Source: an uncultured Lachnospiraceae bacterium (GTDB lineage: Bacteria; Bacillota; Clostridia; Lachnospirales; Lachnospiraceae). Taken from it: a DNA stretch of 64,000 nt. The stretch lies in assembly GCA_947566645.1 (NCBI GenBank), contig CANOKL010000004.1:62001-126000 (forward strand), in the 5' to 3' direction. This document shows, piece after piece, positions 44,637 through 53,729 of this stretch. Position 1 is the first letter of the stretch. The number at the start of each line of letters is the position of its first letter. The translations under genes and the position numbers were made by a program. Under the pieces are notes generated by a model. That model had not been told where the DNA came from. It did not search any database and was given only the letters and a program-made list of their open reading frames with translations.

Positions 44637-45926
44637 ATGAGAATACAGAAGCTTGATGAGAGATCAAGAAAGAATCTGCTGGAGGATCTGCTTAAGCGCA
44701 GTCCGAACCAGTATAGTGAATATGAGTCTGTTGTTGCAGATATTCTTGCGGATGTGAAGACACAGGGGGATGCGGCACTGTTTTCTTACACGAAAAAGTT
44801 TGACAAGGCAGAGATTACAGCGGACAATATCCGGGTGACCGAAGAGGAGATCAGGGAAGCCTACGCACAGGTAGACGAAGGACTTGTGGAAGTGATCAGG
44901 AAAGCGCTTGTCAATATCCGGGATTATCATGAGAAGCAGCGCCAGTACAGCTGGTTTGACAGCAAGCCTGACGGCACCCTGCTTGGGCAGAAGGTAACGC
45001 CCCTTGCAAGGGCAGGCGTATATGTCCCGGGAGGGAAGGCGGCATATCCGTCTTCTGTACTGATGAATGTGCTCCCGGCGAAGGTAGCAGGGGTTGACGA
45101 GATTGTTATGGCAACACCGCCTGGAAGGGATGGAAGAGTCACTCCGACAACACTGGTAGCGGCGCATGAGGCGGGTGTGGATGTGATCTACAAAGTGGGA
45201 GGCGCCCAGGCAATTGCCGCGCTTGCCTACGGGACAGAGAGTATTCCGAAGGTGGATAAGATTGTAGGACCAGGCAATATCTACGTGGCACTTGCAAAAA
45301 AGGCAGTATACGGGCATGTAAGTATAGATGCCATTGCAGGGCCCAGCGAGATTCTGGTGATTGCCGACGAGACGGCGAACCCGCGGTATGTAGCCGCAGA
45401 TCTTCTGTCCCAGGCGGAGCATGATGAGCTTGCCTCAGCCATTCTGGTAACCACAAGTGAGGATTTTGCCCGGAGAGTATCAGAAGAAGCAGATCAGTTT
45501 GTAGAAGAGCTTTCAAGAAAAGAGATCATCAGCAGGTCTCTGGACAATTATGGATATATCCTGATCGTGAAGGATATAGAAGAGGCAGTCCTGACAGCAA
45601 ATGAGATTGCTTCTGAGCATCTGGAAATACAGACCCGGAATCCTTATGAGGTTATGATGAAGATCCGGAACGCAGGAGCCATCTTTATCGGGGAATATGC
45701 AAGTGAACCCCTTGGGGATTACTTTGCCGGACCGAATCATATACTTCCCACCAATGGAACTGCAAAGTTTTTCTCCCCCCTTTCCGTGGATGATTTTATT
45801 AAAAAGTCCAGCATTATCTCTTATTCCAGGGAGGCGCTTCGCCTGGTCCATGAGGATATTGAGACATTTGCAAGGGCAGAGCATCTGACAGCACACGCGA
45901 ATTCCATTAAGGTTCGTTTTGAATAG
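44637..45926 (+). CDS. hisD: Histidinol dehydrogenase HisD
   Basis: HisD oxidises histidinol to histidine in two NAD-dependent steps. The 429-residue product has YVPGGKAAYPSSVLMN, the zinc/NAD region VDKIVGPGNIYVALAKK, and IDAIAGPSEILVIADE with DLLSQAEHDELASA. The late GPNHILPTNGTA is also intact. It follows hisG by 56 bases and ends 10 bases before hisB. Confidence 0.97.
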   Translation: MRIQKLDERSRKNLLEDLLKRSPNQYSEYESVVADILADVKTQGDAALFSYTKKFDKAEITADNIRVTEEEIREAYAQVDEGLVEVIRKALVNIRDYHEKQRQYSWFDSKPDGTLLGQKVTPLARAGVYVPGGKAAYPSSVLMNVLPAKVAGVDEIVMATPPGRDGRVTPTTLVAAHEAGVDVIYKVGGAQAIAALAYGTESIPKVDKIVGPGNIYVALAKKAVYGHVSIDAIAGPSEILVIADETANPRYVAADLLSQAEHDELASAILVTTSEDFARRVSEEADQFVEELSRKEIISRSLDNYGYILIVKDIEEAVLTANEIASEHLEIQTRNPYEVMMKIRNAGAIFIGEYASEPLGDYFAGPNHILPTNGTAKFFSPLSVDDFIKKSSIISYSREALRLVHEDIETFARAEHLTAHANSIKVRFE

Positions 45927-45936
45927 GAGGAGACGT

Positions 45937-46524
45937 ATGGACCGGAGTATAACCTGTGAAAGAAAAACAAAGGAAACTCAGATCAGAGTCACACTGAATC
46001 TTTACGGAAGCGGAAAGGCAGACATCCATACTGGAATCGGCTTTTTTGACCATATGCTTGACGGTATGACGAGACACGGATTATTCGACTTGTCTGTAGA
46101 AGCCAGCGGAGACCTGATTGTGGATGGACATCATACAGTGGAGGACACTGGGATTGTGCTGGGGCAGGCAATCCTTGAAGGTCTTGGGGATAAGGCCGGG
46201 ATCAGGCGTTACGGCCATATGATCCTTCCCATGGACGAGACTCTGGCCCTCTGTGCAGTTGACCTTTCGGGGCGGCCTTATTTTCAGTATGACGTTCCTT
46301 TTACGGTGGAGCGGCTCGGCGAGATGGATACAGAGCTTGTGCGGGAGTTTTTCTATGCAGTATCCTACAGTGCGAGAATGAATCTGCATCTTAAGATACT
46401 GACAGCAGGAAATAACCACCATATGGCAGAGGCGCTTTTTAAAAGCTTCGGAAAAGCGCTTGACATGGCGGCTTCCAGGGAGCCGCGGATTGAAGAAGCA
46501 TGGACAACAAAGGGCAGCCTTTAA
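45937..46524 (+). CDS. hisB: Imidazoleglycerol-phosphate dehydratase HisB
   Basis: HisB dehydrates imidazoleglycerol phosphate. The 195-residue protein is the single-function type with duplicated metal sites: GIGFFDHMLDGMTRHG, DGHHTVEDTGIVLGQA, and the matching NNHHMAEALFKSFGKAL. I use the ATG behind AGGAGGAG at 45937. No HisB phosphatase domain is fused to it. Confidence 0.97.
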   Translation: MDRSITCERKTKETQIRVTLNLYGSGKADIHTGIGFFDHMLDGMTRHGLFDLSVEASGDLIVDGHHTVEDTGIVLGQAILEGLGDKAGIRRYGHMILPMDETLALCAVDLSGRPYFQYDVPFTVERLGEMDTELVREFFYAVSYSARMNLHLKILTAGNNHHMAEALFKSFGKALDMAASREPRIEEAWTTKGSL

Positions 46525-46539
46525 AAGGAGTAAATGGTA

Positions 46540-47823
46540 ATGAGTTATAAGAGATTAATTCCGTGTATTTTTATCGCGGGACAGAGGGCAGTAAAATGGT
46601 TTAACAATAAAGAAGTCTTATGCGAAGATGCCGTAAAGCTCGCAAAGGCTTATAATGACAATGGGGCAGATGAACTGCTGGTTTTTGATCTGTCAGAGAC
46701 CGATGAGGAGCATGATGAGACGATCGGACTGATCAAAAGGATGAGCCGGGTTATCCGGATTCCGGTAATTGCAGGCGGAAATATCAGACGGATGGAGGAT
46801 GTGAAGAAGATCCTGTATGCAGGCGCCAAGCGTGCACTGCTTAATTTTTCAAAGGCAGATAATGTACATATGACCGAGGAGGCTTCCAGGCGGTTTGGAA
46901 AGGAAAAGATCGCAGTCTCCCTAAACGATTTCGATGCACTGTTCAAGCATCAGCATATTATTCAGGACTGTGCAGGGGAGCTTGTTTTTATGCATCGTCT
47001 TGACCTCAATTCTGTCATGAATGTTACGGATCTTCCCTGTGTGATTGTTACAGATGCCATGGAAGAAGAGGAACTTGTCAGGATTCTGAAATGTCCCGGA
47101 GTCTGGGGGCTTTCAGGAAAATATATCAGCCGTCCAGAGATGAATTTTGCTTCCTTTAAGGAGCGCTGCAATGAAGAGAATATTATGATGACTGCGTTTG
47201 AGAGTATGATGGAATTCTCCCAGTTTAAGACAGATGAGAAGGGGCTTCTTCCTGTTATTGTACAGCACTACAAGACTCAGGAGGTGCTGATGCTTGCCTA
47301 CATGAATGAGGAGGCTTTCGATCAGACCATAAAGACAGGGCGGATGACCTATTTTAGCCGGAGCAGACAGTCACTCTGGGTAAAAGGAGAGACCAGCGGG
47401 CATTTCCAGTATGTAAAATCTCTGACGATTGATTGTGACCATGACACTCTTCTTGCAGAAGTGGATCAGGTGGGTGCTGCGTGCCATACGGGAAACCCGA
47501 CCTGCTTTTATCAGCCCATCGCAGGGGCCGACGGGGATGTGAAGAATCCCCTGCAGATTTTTGAGACCGTATATGAGACCATTATGGATCGTAAGGAGCA
47601 TCCAAAGGAAGGCTCCTATACGAATTATCTCTTTGATAAGGGAATTGATAAGATTCTGAAAAAGGTCGGTGAGGAAGCAACGGAGATTGTCATTGCGGCA
47701 AAGAATCCGGATCCAGAGGAAGTTAAATACGAGATGGCAGATTTTCTATATCACGCCATGGTGCTGATGGTCGAAAAAGGAATTGACTGGGAGGACATTA
47801 TCCAGGAGATGGCGGAGCGCTAG
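46540..47823 (+). CDS. hisIE: HisIE with a fused N-terminal HisF-like domain
   Basis: The 427-residue protein has three parts. Residues 1-215 resemble a HisA/HisF barrel ([42 protein letters not shown]). The HisI part (about 222-320) has [12 protein letters not shown] and CDHD...HTGNPTCFY metal ligands and hydrolyses PR-AMP. The HisE part has [15 protein letters not shown] and cleaves PR-ATP. In the first domain the HisF catalytic aspartates seem replaced (CLDV has become CIFI), so it may be inactive. The RBS favours ATG 46540 over 46534. hisA, hisF, hisH and hisC are not nearby. Confidence 0.9.
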   Translation: MSYKRLIPCIFIAGQRAVKWFNNKEVLCEDAVKLAKAYNDNGADELLVFDLSETDEEHDETIGLIKRMSRVIRIPVIAGGNIRRMEDVKKILYAGAKRALLNFSKADNVHMTEEASRRFGKEKIAVSLNDFDALFKHQHIIQDCAGELVFMHRLDLNSVMNVTDLPCVIVTDAMEEEELVRILKCPGVWGLSGKYISRPEMNFASFKERCNEENIMMTAFESMMEFSQFKTDEKGLLPVIVQHYKTQEVLMLAYMNEEAFDQTIKTGRMTYFSRSRQSLWVKGETSGHFQYVKSLTIDCDHDTLLAEVDQVGAACHTGNPTCFYQPIAGADGDVKNPLQIFETVYETIMDRKEHPKEGSYTNYLFDKGIDKILKKVGEEATEIVIAAKNPDPEEVKYEMADFLYHAMVLMVEKGIDWEDIIQEMAER

Positions 47824-47889
47824 GAACGGCTGCAGTTCGTTAGTATATATCCGGGAACCGGCACATATCCTGTATTGAGGTGAGTGCGT

Positions 47890-48222
47890 ATGAATTCTTC
47901 AGAGAAGAGAAGAAAGGAATTGCTGGAGCAGACCAGGAGACTGTATAGTGACAGGAGAGAACCGCCGGCAGTGCATCCACGGTATGGCGCTGCGTATCAC
48001 AAGCTGTATGCAGACGAAAATGAGCCGGGTTCCCCGGCAGGAACATTCGGACTTCGGATTTTTCTTGCATTTTTGCTTTTTGCGGGATTTGTGACAATGG
48101 ACAGACAGGAATATAAGGTTCTCCAGGTAGACAGTGACCGGATTGTACAGGAGATTGAGGCAGACACGGATGCCGCAGAGGTATGGAAGAATCTCTCCAG
48201 AGATATATCCTGGAACAAATAA
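47890..48222 (+). CDS. Small single-pass membrane protein of unknown function
   Basis: The 110-residue protein has a charged N-terminal 50 residues (RKELLEQTRRLYSDRREPP), one hydrophobic helix near 55-72 (LRIFLAFLLFAGFVTM), and a short acidic end. The ATG at 47890 follows TTGAGGTGAG. I do not know a family for it. It has a hairpin after its stop and sits between the his operon and the sigma-factor pair; a link with either is not evident. Confidence 0.72.
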   Translation: MNSSEKRRKELLEQTRRLYSDRREPPAVHPRYGAAYHKLYADENEPGSPAGTFGLRIFLAFLLFAGFVTMDRQEYKVLQVDSDRIVQEIEADTDAAEVWKNLSRDISWNK

Positions 48223-48228
48223 TTTGCA

Positions 48229-48250
48229 GGCAGCGGGTTCCGCTGCCTTA
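48229..48250 (+). terminator. Probable terminator
   Basis: GGCAGCGG (48229-48236) pairs with CCGCTGCC (48240-48247) over a 3-base loop, followed only by TTAT. The stem is strong but the T-run is weak. Confidence 0.5.
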
Positions 48251-48312
48251 TGTGTATCTGGAAGCCACAGAGTTTCAGGTAGTTGCCGTTTTGGGGAAGG
48301 AGGTGGTGTGTT

Positions 48313-48798
48313 ATGCGAAGCGAAGATGAGGTGAATCAGGCGGTAGAACGGTATGCCGATATGGTTCAGAGGGTTTGCCTTTATCACTTGAAAAACCAGA
48401 CTGATACAGAGGATGTGTTTCAGAATGTTTTCCTGAAGTATATGCTTCATGAGGAGCGTTTTCTTGATCAGGAGCATGAGAAGGCATGGCTGCTCCGTGT
48501 AACAATCAATGCCTGCAGGGATTATCTGAGAAACTTTTTCAGGCGTAATACCGTGTCTCTTGATGTCCTGAAGGAGGCAGAAGCCGAGGAACGTAAGGAC
48601 TACAGGGAGGTTCTGGAGGCGGTGATGTCCCTGCCGGCCAAATATAAGGATGCAATCTATCTGCACTACTATGAGGGATATTCTGCTGCCGAGATTGGAA
48701 GGATTCTTGGAAAAAAGGAGAATACAATCTATTCCCTGCTTTCAAGAGCACGGGGAATGCTAAGGGACAAGCTGGGGGGTGACGGATTTGACGAATAA
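48313..48798 (+). CDS. ECF-type RNA polymerase sigma factor
   Basis: The 161-residue protein has sigma region 2 (VCLYHLKNQTDTEDVFQNVF, core binding and -10 recognition) and region 4 with YSAAEIGRILGKKENTIYSLLSRARGML (-35 recognition HTH). Region 3 is absent, which defines the ECF class. It starts behind AGGAGG. The next gene overlaps it by 20 bases and encodes an RsgI-like membrane protein, presumably its regulator. The promoter it reads is not known. Confidence 0.92.
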   Translation: MRSEDEVNQAVERYADMVQRVCLYHLKNQTDTEDVFQNVFLKYMLHEERFLDQEHEKAWLLRVTINACRDYLRNFFRRNTVSLDVLKEAEAEERKDYREVLEAVMSLPAKYKDAIYLHYYEGYSAAEIGRILGKKENTIYSLLSRARGMLRDKLGGDGFDE

Positions 48799-49639
48799 AA
48801 TACAGGATGCGTTTGACAATATAAAAGCAGATCCACGGCTTACGGAATCGACCAAAAGGTATCTCCGTGAAAAACGGAGAGAAAATCCCCGTCCGCAGCA
48901 TCACCCGGTTATGCGGCTTGCAGTTTCAGCAGCCTGTGCAGTCTTTTTTATGATCATGGGAGCCTTTGGATATTCCTGGGTGCTTGAACCAGTCTCTTAT
49001 GTGAGTATTGACGTAAATCCTTCGATTGAGCTGGCATTGAACCGCTCCGACCGGGTTATCTCTGCGGCGGCATATAATACAGAGGGCGAAGAAATTTTAG
49101 ATGGCTTATCCCTGAGGTGGAAAAAATATACAGAGGCAATCCATACGGTTATCGAGAGCGAAAGCATGAGTGTCTACCTGTCCGGGCAAGGAGAACTGGT
49201 CCTGACAGTAGCGGCAGATGAACATCATAAGGAGGAGCTTGAGGAAGGAGTCAGCCGCTGTGCCGGTCATATAGGCCATGACTGCCATAATGAGAATGCT
49301 GACCTGGGTACAGTGTCCCAGGCCCATGAATTGGGATTGTCGCTTGGAAAATATAATGCCTGTCTACAACTTCTTCAGTATGACGGTTCAATTACAATGG
49401 AGGACTGCAAAAACATGAGTATGGCAGAGATCCTCAGTCGTCTCAGGAAATTCGAGACCAATGATGTAACAGACGACACAGATACGGAGGATGTAACAGA
49501 CGATACAGATACAGAGGATGTAACGGGTGGAAATCCCATAAAAACCGGCACAGAAGGATCCGGTCAGAATGAAAACTGCCACAATGGGAGAGATGACAAT
49601 ACACCTCTTCGCCAGAGAAAGGGACACCACGGGCACTGA
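48779..49639 (+). CDS. RsgI-like anti-sigma membrane protein
   Basis: The 286-residue protein has a short cytoplasmic part, one membrane helix (about 46-68), then YVSIDVNPSIELALNR and VISAAAYNTEGEEIL, the conserved outside domain of RsgI-type anti-sigma factors. A histidine-rich region (HIGHDCHNE) and two DVTDDTDTE repeats follow, and the end is GHHGH. It should hold the ECF sigma factor at the membrane until a signal arrives. The start is GTG at 48779 or TTG at 48788, both just after a GGGGGG site. Confidence 0.85.
   Translation: MTDLTNKIQDAFDNIKADPRLTESTKRYLREKRRENPRPQHHPVMRLAVSAACAVFFMIMGAFGYSWVLEPVSYVSIDVNPSIELALNRSDRVISAAAYNTEGEEILDGLSLRWKKYTEAIHTVIESESMSVYLSGQGELVLTVAADEHHKEELEEGVSRCAGHIGHDCHNENADLGTVSQAHELGLSLGKYNACLQLLQYDGSITMEDCKNMSMAEILSRLRKFETNDVTDDTDTEDVTDDTDTEDVTGGNPIKTGTEGSGQNENCHNGRDDNTPLRQRKGHHGH
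49463..49516 (+). repeat. 27-bp in-frame repeat in the RsgI-like gene
   Basis: Two 27-bp units each encode DVTDDTDTE, followed by a partial third. It lies in the exposed acidic linker. Confidence 0.8.
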
Positions 49640-49852
49640 CAGCTGCCCGGACTGTTCCGTGCAGGCAGTGCGCCAGGGAAAGGAACAAGATCCGGCATGA
49701 ATGGTTTGGACATAACCAGGCAATACTTCCAGTAGATATTTTACATATAGGTATTTTACATAGATTTTACAATACTCTGGTTTCAGATTTGATGTTTGAA
49801 TTGTACGATATACATAACGCAAGAATCAAATAATGGAACGGAGGTTTTTGAT

Positions 49853-51601
49853 GTGGATATTTTTCATGTACTTACAATGATTGGCGGATTATCCCTTTTT
49901 CTATTTGGAATGAATGTGATGGGGCAGGCACTGGAAAGGAGGGCGGGGAATCGTCTGAAGACGACGCTGGAAAGGATGACCTCCAGCCGCCTGATGGGAT
50001 TTCTGACCGGATGCGGCGTGACAGCGGTGATTCAGAGCTCATCGGCCACAACGGTCATGGTGGTTGGGTTTGTGAATTCGGGCCTTATGACTCTGAAGCA
50101 GGCAATTCATGTAATCATGGGGGCGAATGTCGGGACAACTGTGACGAGCTGGATCCTGTCCTTAAGCGGCCTTGACAGCAGTAATGTATGGATCCGGCTG
50201 TTAAAGCCAGCTTCTTTCACACCGGTGCTGGCGTTTATCGGAATTATTTGTTTTATGTTCTCCAGTTCTTCAAAAAGGAAAGACACAGGAATGATCCTTT
50301 TGGGATTTTCTACTTTGATGTTCGGCATGGAGACCATGTCCTCGGCGGTTTCGGGACTGGCGGATGTGCCGGAGTTCCGGGAACTGTTCCTTTTATTTAA
50401 AAATCCACTTTTAGGTGTTTTGGCCGGGGCGGTTCTGACAGCAGTGATTCAGTCCAGTTCAGCCTCTGTGGGCATTTTGCAGGTTCTTGCCGCTACCGGA
50501 CAGGTGTCCTGCGGTGCTTCGATTCCGATTATTATGGGGCAGAATATCGGGACCTGTGTGACAGCGCTTCTCTCCTCAGCCGGGGCGAGCAAGAATGCAA
50601 AGAGAGCTGCATTCGTGCATCTGAGCTTTAATGTGGCGGGGTCGGTGGTTCTGCTGTCTGCGTATATGGTTTTACGGGCCGTATTCCATCCGGATTTCCT
50701 GAATGCTTCTGTTACCCGGTTTGATATTGCGGTTATCCATACGATTTTCAATGTGGCATGCGTGGTGATTCTGATGCCTCTGGCTCCCTTGCTGGAAAAA
50801 CTTGCAATGACAGTGATCCATGACGCAGATGAGCCAGAGCAAAAGGTGAAACTGGATGAGCGTCTCTTTGCCGCCCCTGCTCTTGCATTGGAACAATGCC
50901 GGAATGTGGCGGTTGAGATGGCCCAGGCGGCGGTATGCTGCCTGGCAGACAGTATCCGTTCCTTTTCTGATTATACTCCGAAGCTTGCTGAGAGGATCCG
51001 GAGAGGGGAAGCCAGAACCGACCGTTATGAGGATATTCTTGGCACCTATCTGATCAGACTGAGCTCCCAGACGCTGAGTGAGGCAGACAGCGAAGAAGTC
51101 ACAGTACTTCTGAAGATTATAGGAGACTACGAGCGCATTGCAGACCATGCCCTCAATATACTGGAATCCTCAGAGGAGCTGCGCGAGAAGAGGTTTACAC
51201 TGACAGAGGATGCCCTGAAGGAATTTCATGTACTTGCATCCGCAGTAGAGGAGGCGCTGTCACTGTCACTGGAGGCATTTGAGAGACGTGATGTGGATGC
51301 AGCTTATGGGATTGAGCCCCTGGAGCAGGTGATAGATCATCTGAAGGAAGAGATGCGTACACGCCATATTTACCGGATGAGAAAAGGAAGCTGCAGCATT
51401 GAAGCCGGGTTTGTATGGTCCGATCTTTTAACAAATCTGGAGCGTACCTCTGATCATTGTTCCAATATTGCCGGCTGTATTATTGACACGGCCCACCATA
51501 CTCTGAATATCCACAAGACCCTGAAAAGGTATAAGGATAACAGTACGGCGTTCGATGACAGATTCCATATGTATGAAGAAAAATATATGATACGAAGTTA
51601 A
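49853..51601 (+). CDS. Na/Pi cotransporter family protein with PhoU-like domain
   Basis: The 582-residue protein has eight or so membrane helices with the two inverted QSSSA motifs (GVTAVIQSSSATTVMVVG and AVIQSSSASVGIL) that bind sodium and phosphate. A cytoplasmic PhoU-like helical domain spans about 345-560. Such proteins import phosphate with sodium. The start is a GTG behind CGGAGG; the upstream frame from 49796 has no ribosome site and lacks a sensible N-terminus. A strong terminator follows. Confidence 0.92.
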   Translation: MDIFHVLTMIGGLSLFLFGMNVMGQALERRAGNRLKTTLERMTSSRLMGFLTGCGVTAVIQSSSATTVMVVGFVNSGLMTLKQAIHVIMGANVGTTVTSWILSLSGLDSSNVWIRLLKPASFTPVLAFIGIICFMFSSSSKRKDTGMILLGFSTLMFGMETMSSAVSGLADVPEFRELFLLFKNPLLGVLAGAVLTAVIQSSSASVGILQVLAATGQVSCGASIPIIMGQNIGTCVTALLSSAGASKNAKRAAFVHLSFNVAGSVVLLSAYMVLRAVFHPDFLNASVTRFDIAVIHTIFNVACVVILMPLAPLLEKLAMTVIHDADEPEQKVKLDERLFAAPALALEQCRNVAVEMAQAAVCCLADSIRSFSDYTPKLAERIRRGEARTDRYEDILGTYLIRLSSQTLSEADSEEVTVLLKIIGDYERIADHALNILESSEELREKRFTLTEDALKEFHVLASAVEEALSLSLEAFERRDVDAAYGIEPLEQVIDHLKEEMRTRHIYRMRKGSCSIEAGFVWSDLLTNLERTSDHCSNIAGCIIDTAHHTLNIHKTLKRYKDNSTAFDDRFHMYEEKYMIRS

Positions 51602-51620
51602 TCCAAAAAGGCATTGTTTT

Positions 51621-51684
51621 GGCTCCTGGAATCAGTTATACTGTTTCATATAAGAAACTGTATACTGATTTCGGGAGCCTTTTC
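51621..51684 (+). terminator. Terminator after the Na/Pi gene
   Basis: A long imperfect stem runs from 51621-51647 to 51654-51679 (GGCTCC...GGGAGCC), then TTTT. Confidence 0.85.
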
Positions 51685-51715
51685 TCCCGTATCTGGAAAA
51701 TAGTAGGAGGAATAT

Positions 51716-52798
51716 ATGGATTTTGTACAATATAAGTGCCCCTGCTGCGGGGCAGCGCTTCAGTTTTCTCCAGAGACGCAGAAGCTGTCCTGTGAAAGCT
51801 GCGGCAACCAGTATGATCTGGAAACACTCCGGCAGTATGAGCAGGACAAAGAGCCAGGGAAAGAGCAGGATCTAAGCTGGGAATATCAGGGTGAAACCAG
51901 GGGGGCCAGGAAGACGGAGGATGGATTATACATCTGTCCGTCCTGTGGAGCCAGGATTGAGGCAGATGAAAATACAGTAAGTACAACCTGCCCTTATTGT
52001 GACAATGTAGTAGTGATCCGGGAGACTGCATCCGGAAAGTATGAACCCGAGGCGATCATTCCCTTTCAGATTGAGGGGGACAGGGCAAGACAGATGTTAG
52101 AGAGCTTCTGCCAGGGCAGACGCCTGCTGCCGAAGAATTTCCGCAATAAAAGCTATCTGAAGAATCTGAAGGGCTATTATGTGCCCTACTGGCTGTTTGA
52201 CTGCAGGGCACAAGCAGATATGAGCTTTCATGCAACCAGGGTAAGGATGTGGAGCGACGGTGATTATGAGTATACCGACACCTCCTATTATATGGTAAAC
52301 CGGGCCGGAACAATGGAATTTTACCATGTGCCTGTAGACGGGAGCACTGAGATGGACGATGATACGACAGAATCCATCGAGCCCTTTGACTATAGTGCCC
52401 TGACAGATTTTAAACAGGCATATCTTGCAGGATATGAGACGGACAGGTATGACGTGGATGCAGGGACGGCACAAAGGCGGGCGAAGGAGCGACTCTATAA
52501 GAGTGCAGAGCATGTGCTCCTTGGCACTGTACAGGGATATGATACGGTAACGGTCAGCCGCAGGAATCTTTCTTCTGACCATGGAAAAGTACACTATACC
52601 CTGCTTCCGGTATGGATGTTTGAGACTGTTTACAATAAAAAGAGATATCAGTTTGCGATTAATGGACAGACCGGCAAGATGGTGGGAGAACTTCCGGTAG
52701 ACAGAGGAGCTTTCTGGCGTTATCTTTGTGGATTTACAGCAATCGGAACTATTTTGTGTTCTGTTGCCGGAATTCTGTTATTTGGGGGTGTGTTGTGA
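51716..52798 (+). CDS. TFIIB-type zinc-ribbon membrane protein (YdjG-like)
   Basis: The 360-residue protein has two zinc ribbons at the front (YKCPCCGAALQF...CESCGNQY and CPSCGARIEAD...CPYCDNVVVI), a long middle domain with YYVPYWLFDCRAQADMSF, and a C-terminal membrane helix. This fits YdjG of the Bacillus ydjFGHI operon, which recruits PspA-like YdjF to the membrane through YdjI. The next two genes match YdjH and YdjI. A PspA gene is not present. Function is by analogy. Confidence 0.85.
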   Translation: MDFVQYKCPCCGAALQFSPETQKLSCESCGNQYDLETLRQYEQDKEPGKEQDLSWEYQGETRGARKTEDGLYICPSCGARIEADENTVSTTCPYCDNVVVIRETASGKYEPEAIIPFQIEGDRARQMLESFCQGRRLLPKNFRNKSYLKNLKGYYVPYWLFDCRAQADMSFHATRVRMWSDGDYEYTDTSYYMVNRAGTMEFYHVPVDGSTEMDDDTTESIEPFDYSALTDFKQAYLAGYETDRYDVDAGTAQRRAKERLYKSAEHVLLGTVQGYDTVTVSRRNLSSDHGKVHYTLLPVWMFETVYNKKRYQFAINGQTGKMVGELPVDRGAFWRYLCGFTAIGTILCSVAGILLFGGVL

Positions 52799-53640
52799 TG
52801 GGCAGAATAAAAAAGGCGAAAAAAACCAGACAGGTATTTCTTTTCCTGGCCTCCTTTATGGCCGAAGTCCTTCTGCATCAGGGAGTATGCGGTCTCTCTG
52901 TGCAGGCTTCTTCTGAGAGCCTGATGTTTTCCGGGATGGTACAGGATAACGCCGGACTTCTGACAGCGGGTGAAGAGGAGGCCCTGGAGCAGGAGTGCCT
53001 GGAGCTCTCGGACAGGTACAATACCGGTGTATACATAGTGACAACAGAGGATTTCGGCGGCTTTGATATTAAGGACTGGCAGAGAGAGCTGTTTGAGAAC
53101 AACCGTCTTGGAGAGAATTTTGGCGGAAGCGGCATTATGCTTGCCATCAGTATGTCAGAGCGGGACTGGGGTCTGGTTGGCTTCGGAGCTGCACAGGAAG
53201 CATTTACGACATATGGAAGAGAACGGATCGGAGAGCTGATCCTGGATGACCTGTCTGACGAAGAGTTTTATGAGGCATTTTCAGAATATGTATCTCTTGC
53301 AGATGATTATCTCACGGCAGCAGAAGAGGGAAAGCCTTATACCGAGAAACACCGGTATGGGGAGGGATACCGGATTCCCCTCGTGATCGGGGTATCCTTT
53401 TTGCTTTCCTTATGCATCTCCCTGGTTATTGTTATGTCGTGGAAAAAGAGTATGAATACCAGGGTACGCCAGGGCGGGGCAATGGAATATCTGAAGGAAG
53501 GAAGCTTCCGTCTCCAGAACCGGTCAGATCAGTTCCTGTATCATACAGTTACCAAACGGAAGATCTCTAATGACAGCTCTTCCGGAGGCAGCAGCGGCGG
53601 GATGCATTCAGACAGCTCCGGTACAAGCGGAAAATTTTAG
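52798..53640 (+). CDS. TPM domain-containing membrane protein (YdjH-like)
   Basis: The 280-residue protein has a signal or anchor (about 13-36), a TPM domain (VQDNAGLLTAGEEEALEQEC, YNTGVYIVTTEDFGG, GSGIMLAISMSERDWGLVG), a second membrane helix near 197-220 and a Gly/Ser-rich tail. It begins on the last base of the YdjG-like stop, so the two are translationally coupled. TPM domains are thought to be phosphatase-like or chaperone-like; this one belongs to the YdjGHI-type envelope cluster. Confidence 0.85.
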   Translation: MGRIKKAKKTRQVFLFLASFMAEVLLHQGVCGLSVQASSESLMFSGMVQDNAGLLTAGEEEALEQECLELSDRYNTGVYIVTTEDFGGFDIKDWQRELFENNRLGENFGGSGIMLAISMSERDWGLVGFGAAQEAFTTYGRERIGELILDDLSDEEFYEAFSEYVSLADDYLTAAEEGKPYTEKHRYGEGYRIPLVIGVSFLLSLCISLVIVMSWKKSMNTRVRQGGAMEYLKEGSFRLQNRSDQFLYHTVTKRKISNDSSSGGSSGGMHSDSSGTSGKF

Positions 53641-53729
53641 ATGGCATTGGGATACACTTTTGTGCAGACCTGCGGACAGTTACAGCAGATTCTAGATGAA
53701 ATAAATAAAAAAGATGGAGGAAAATCAGA

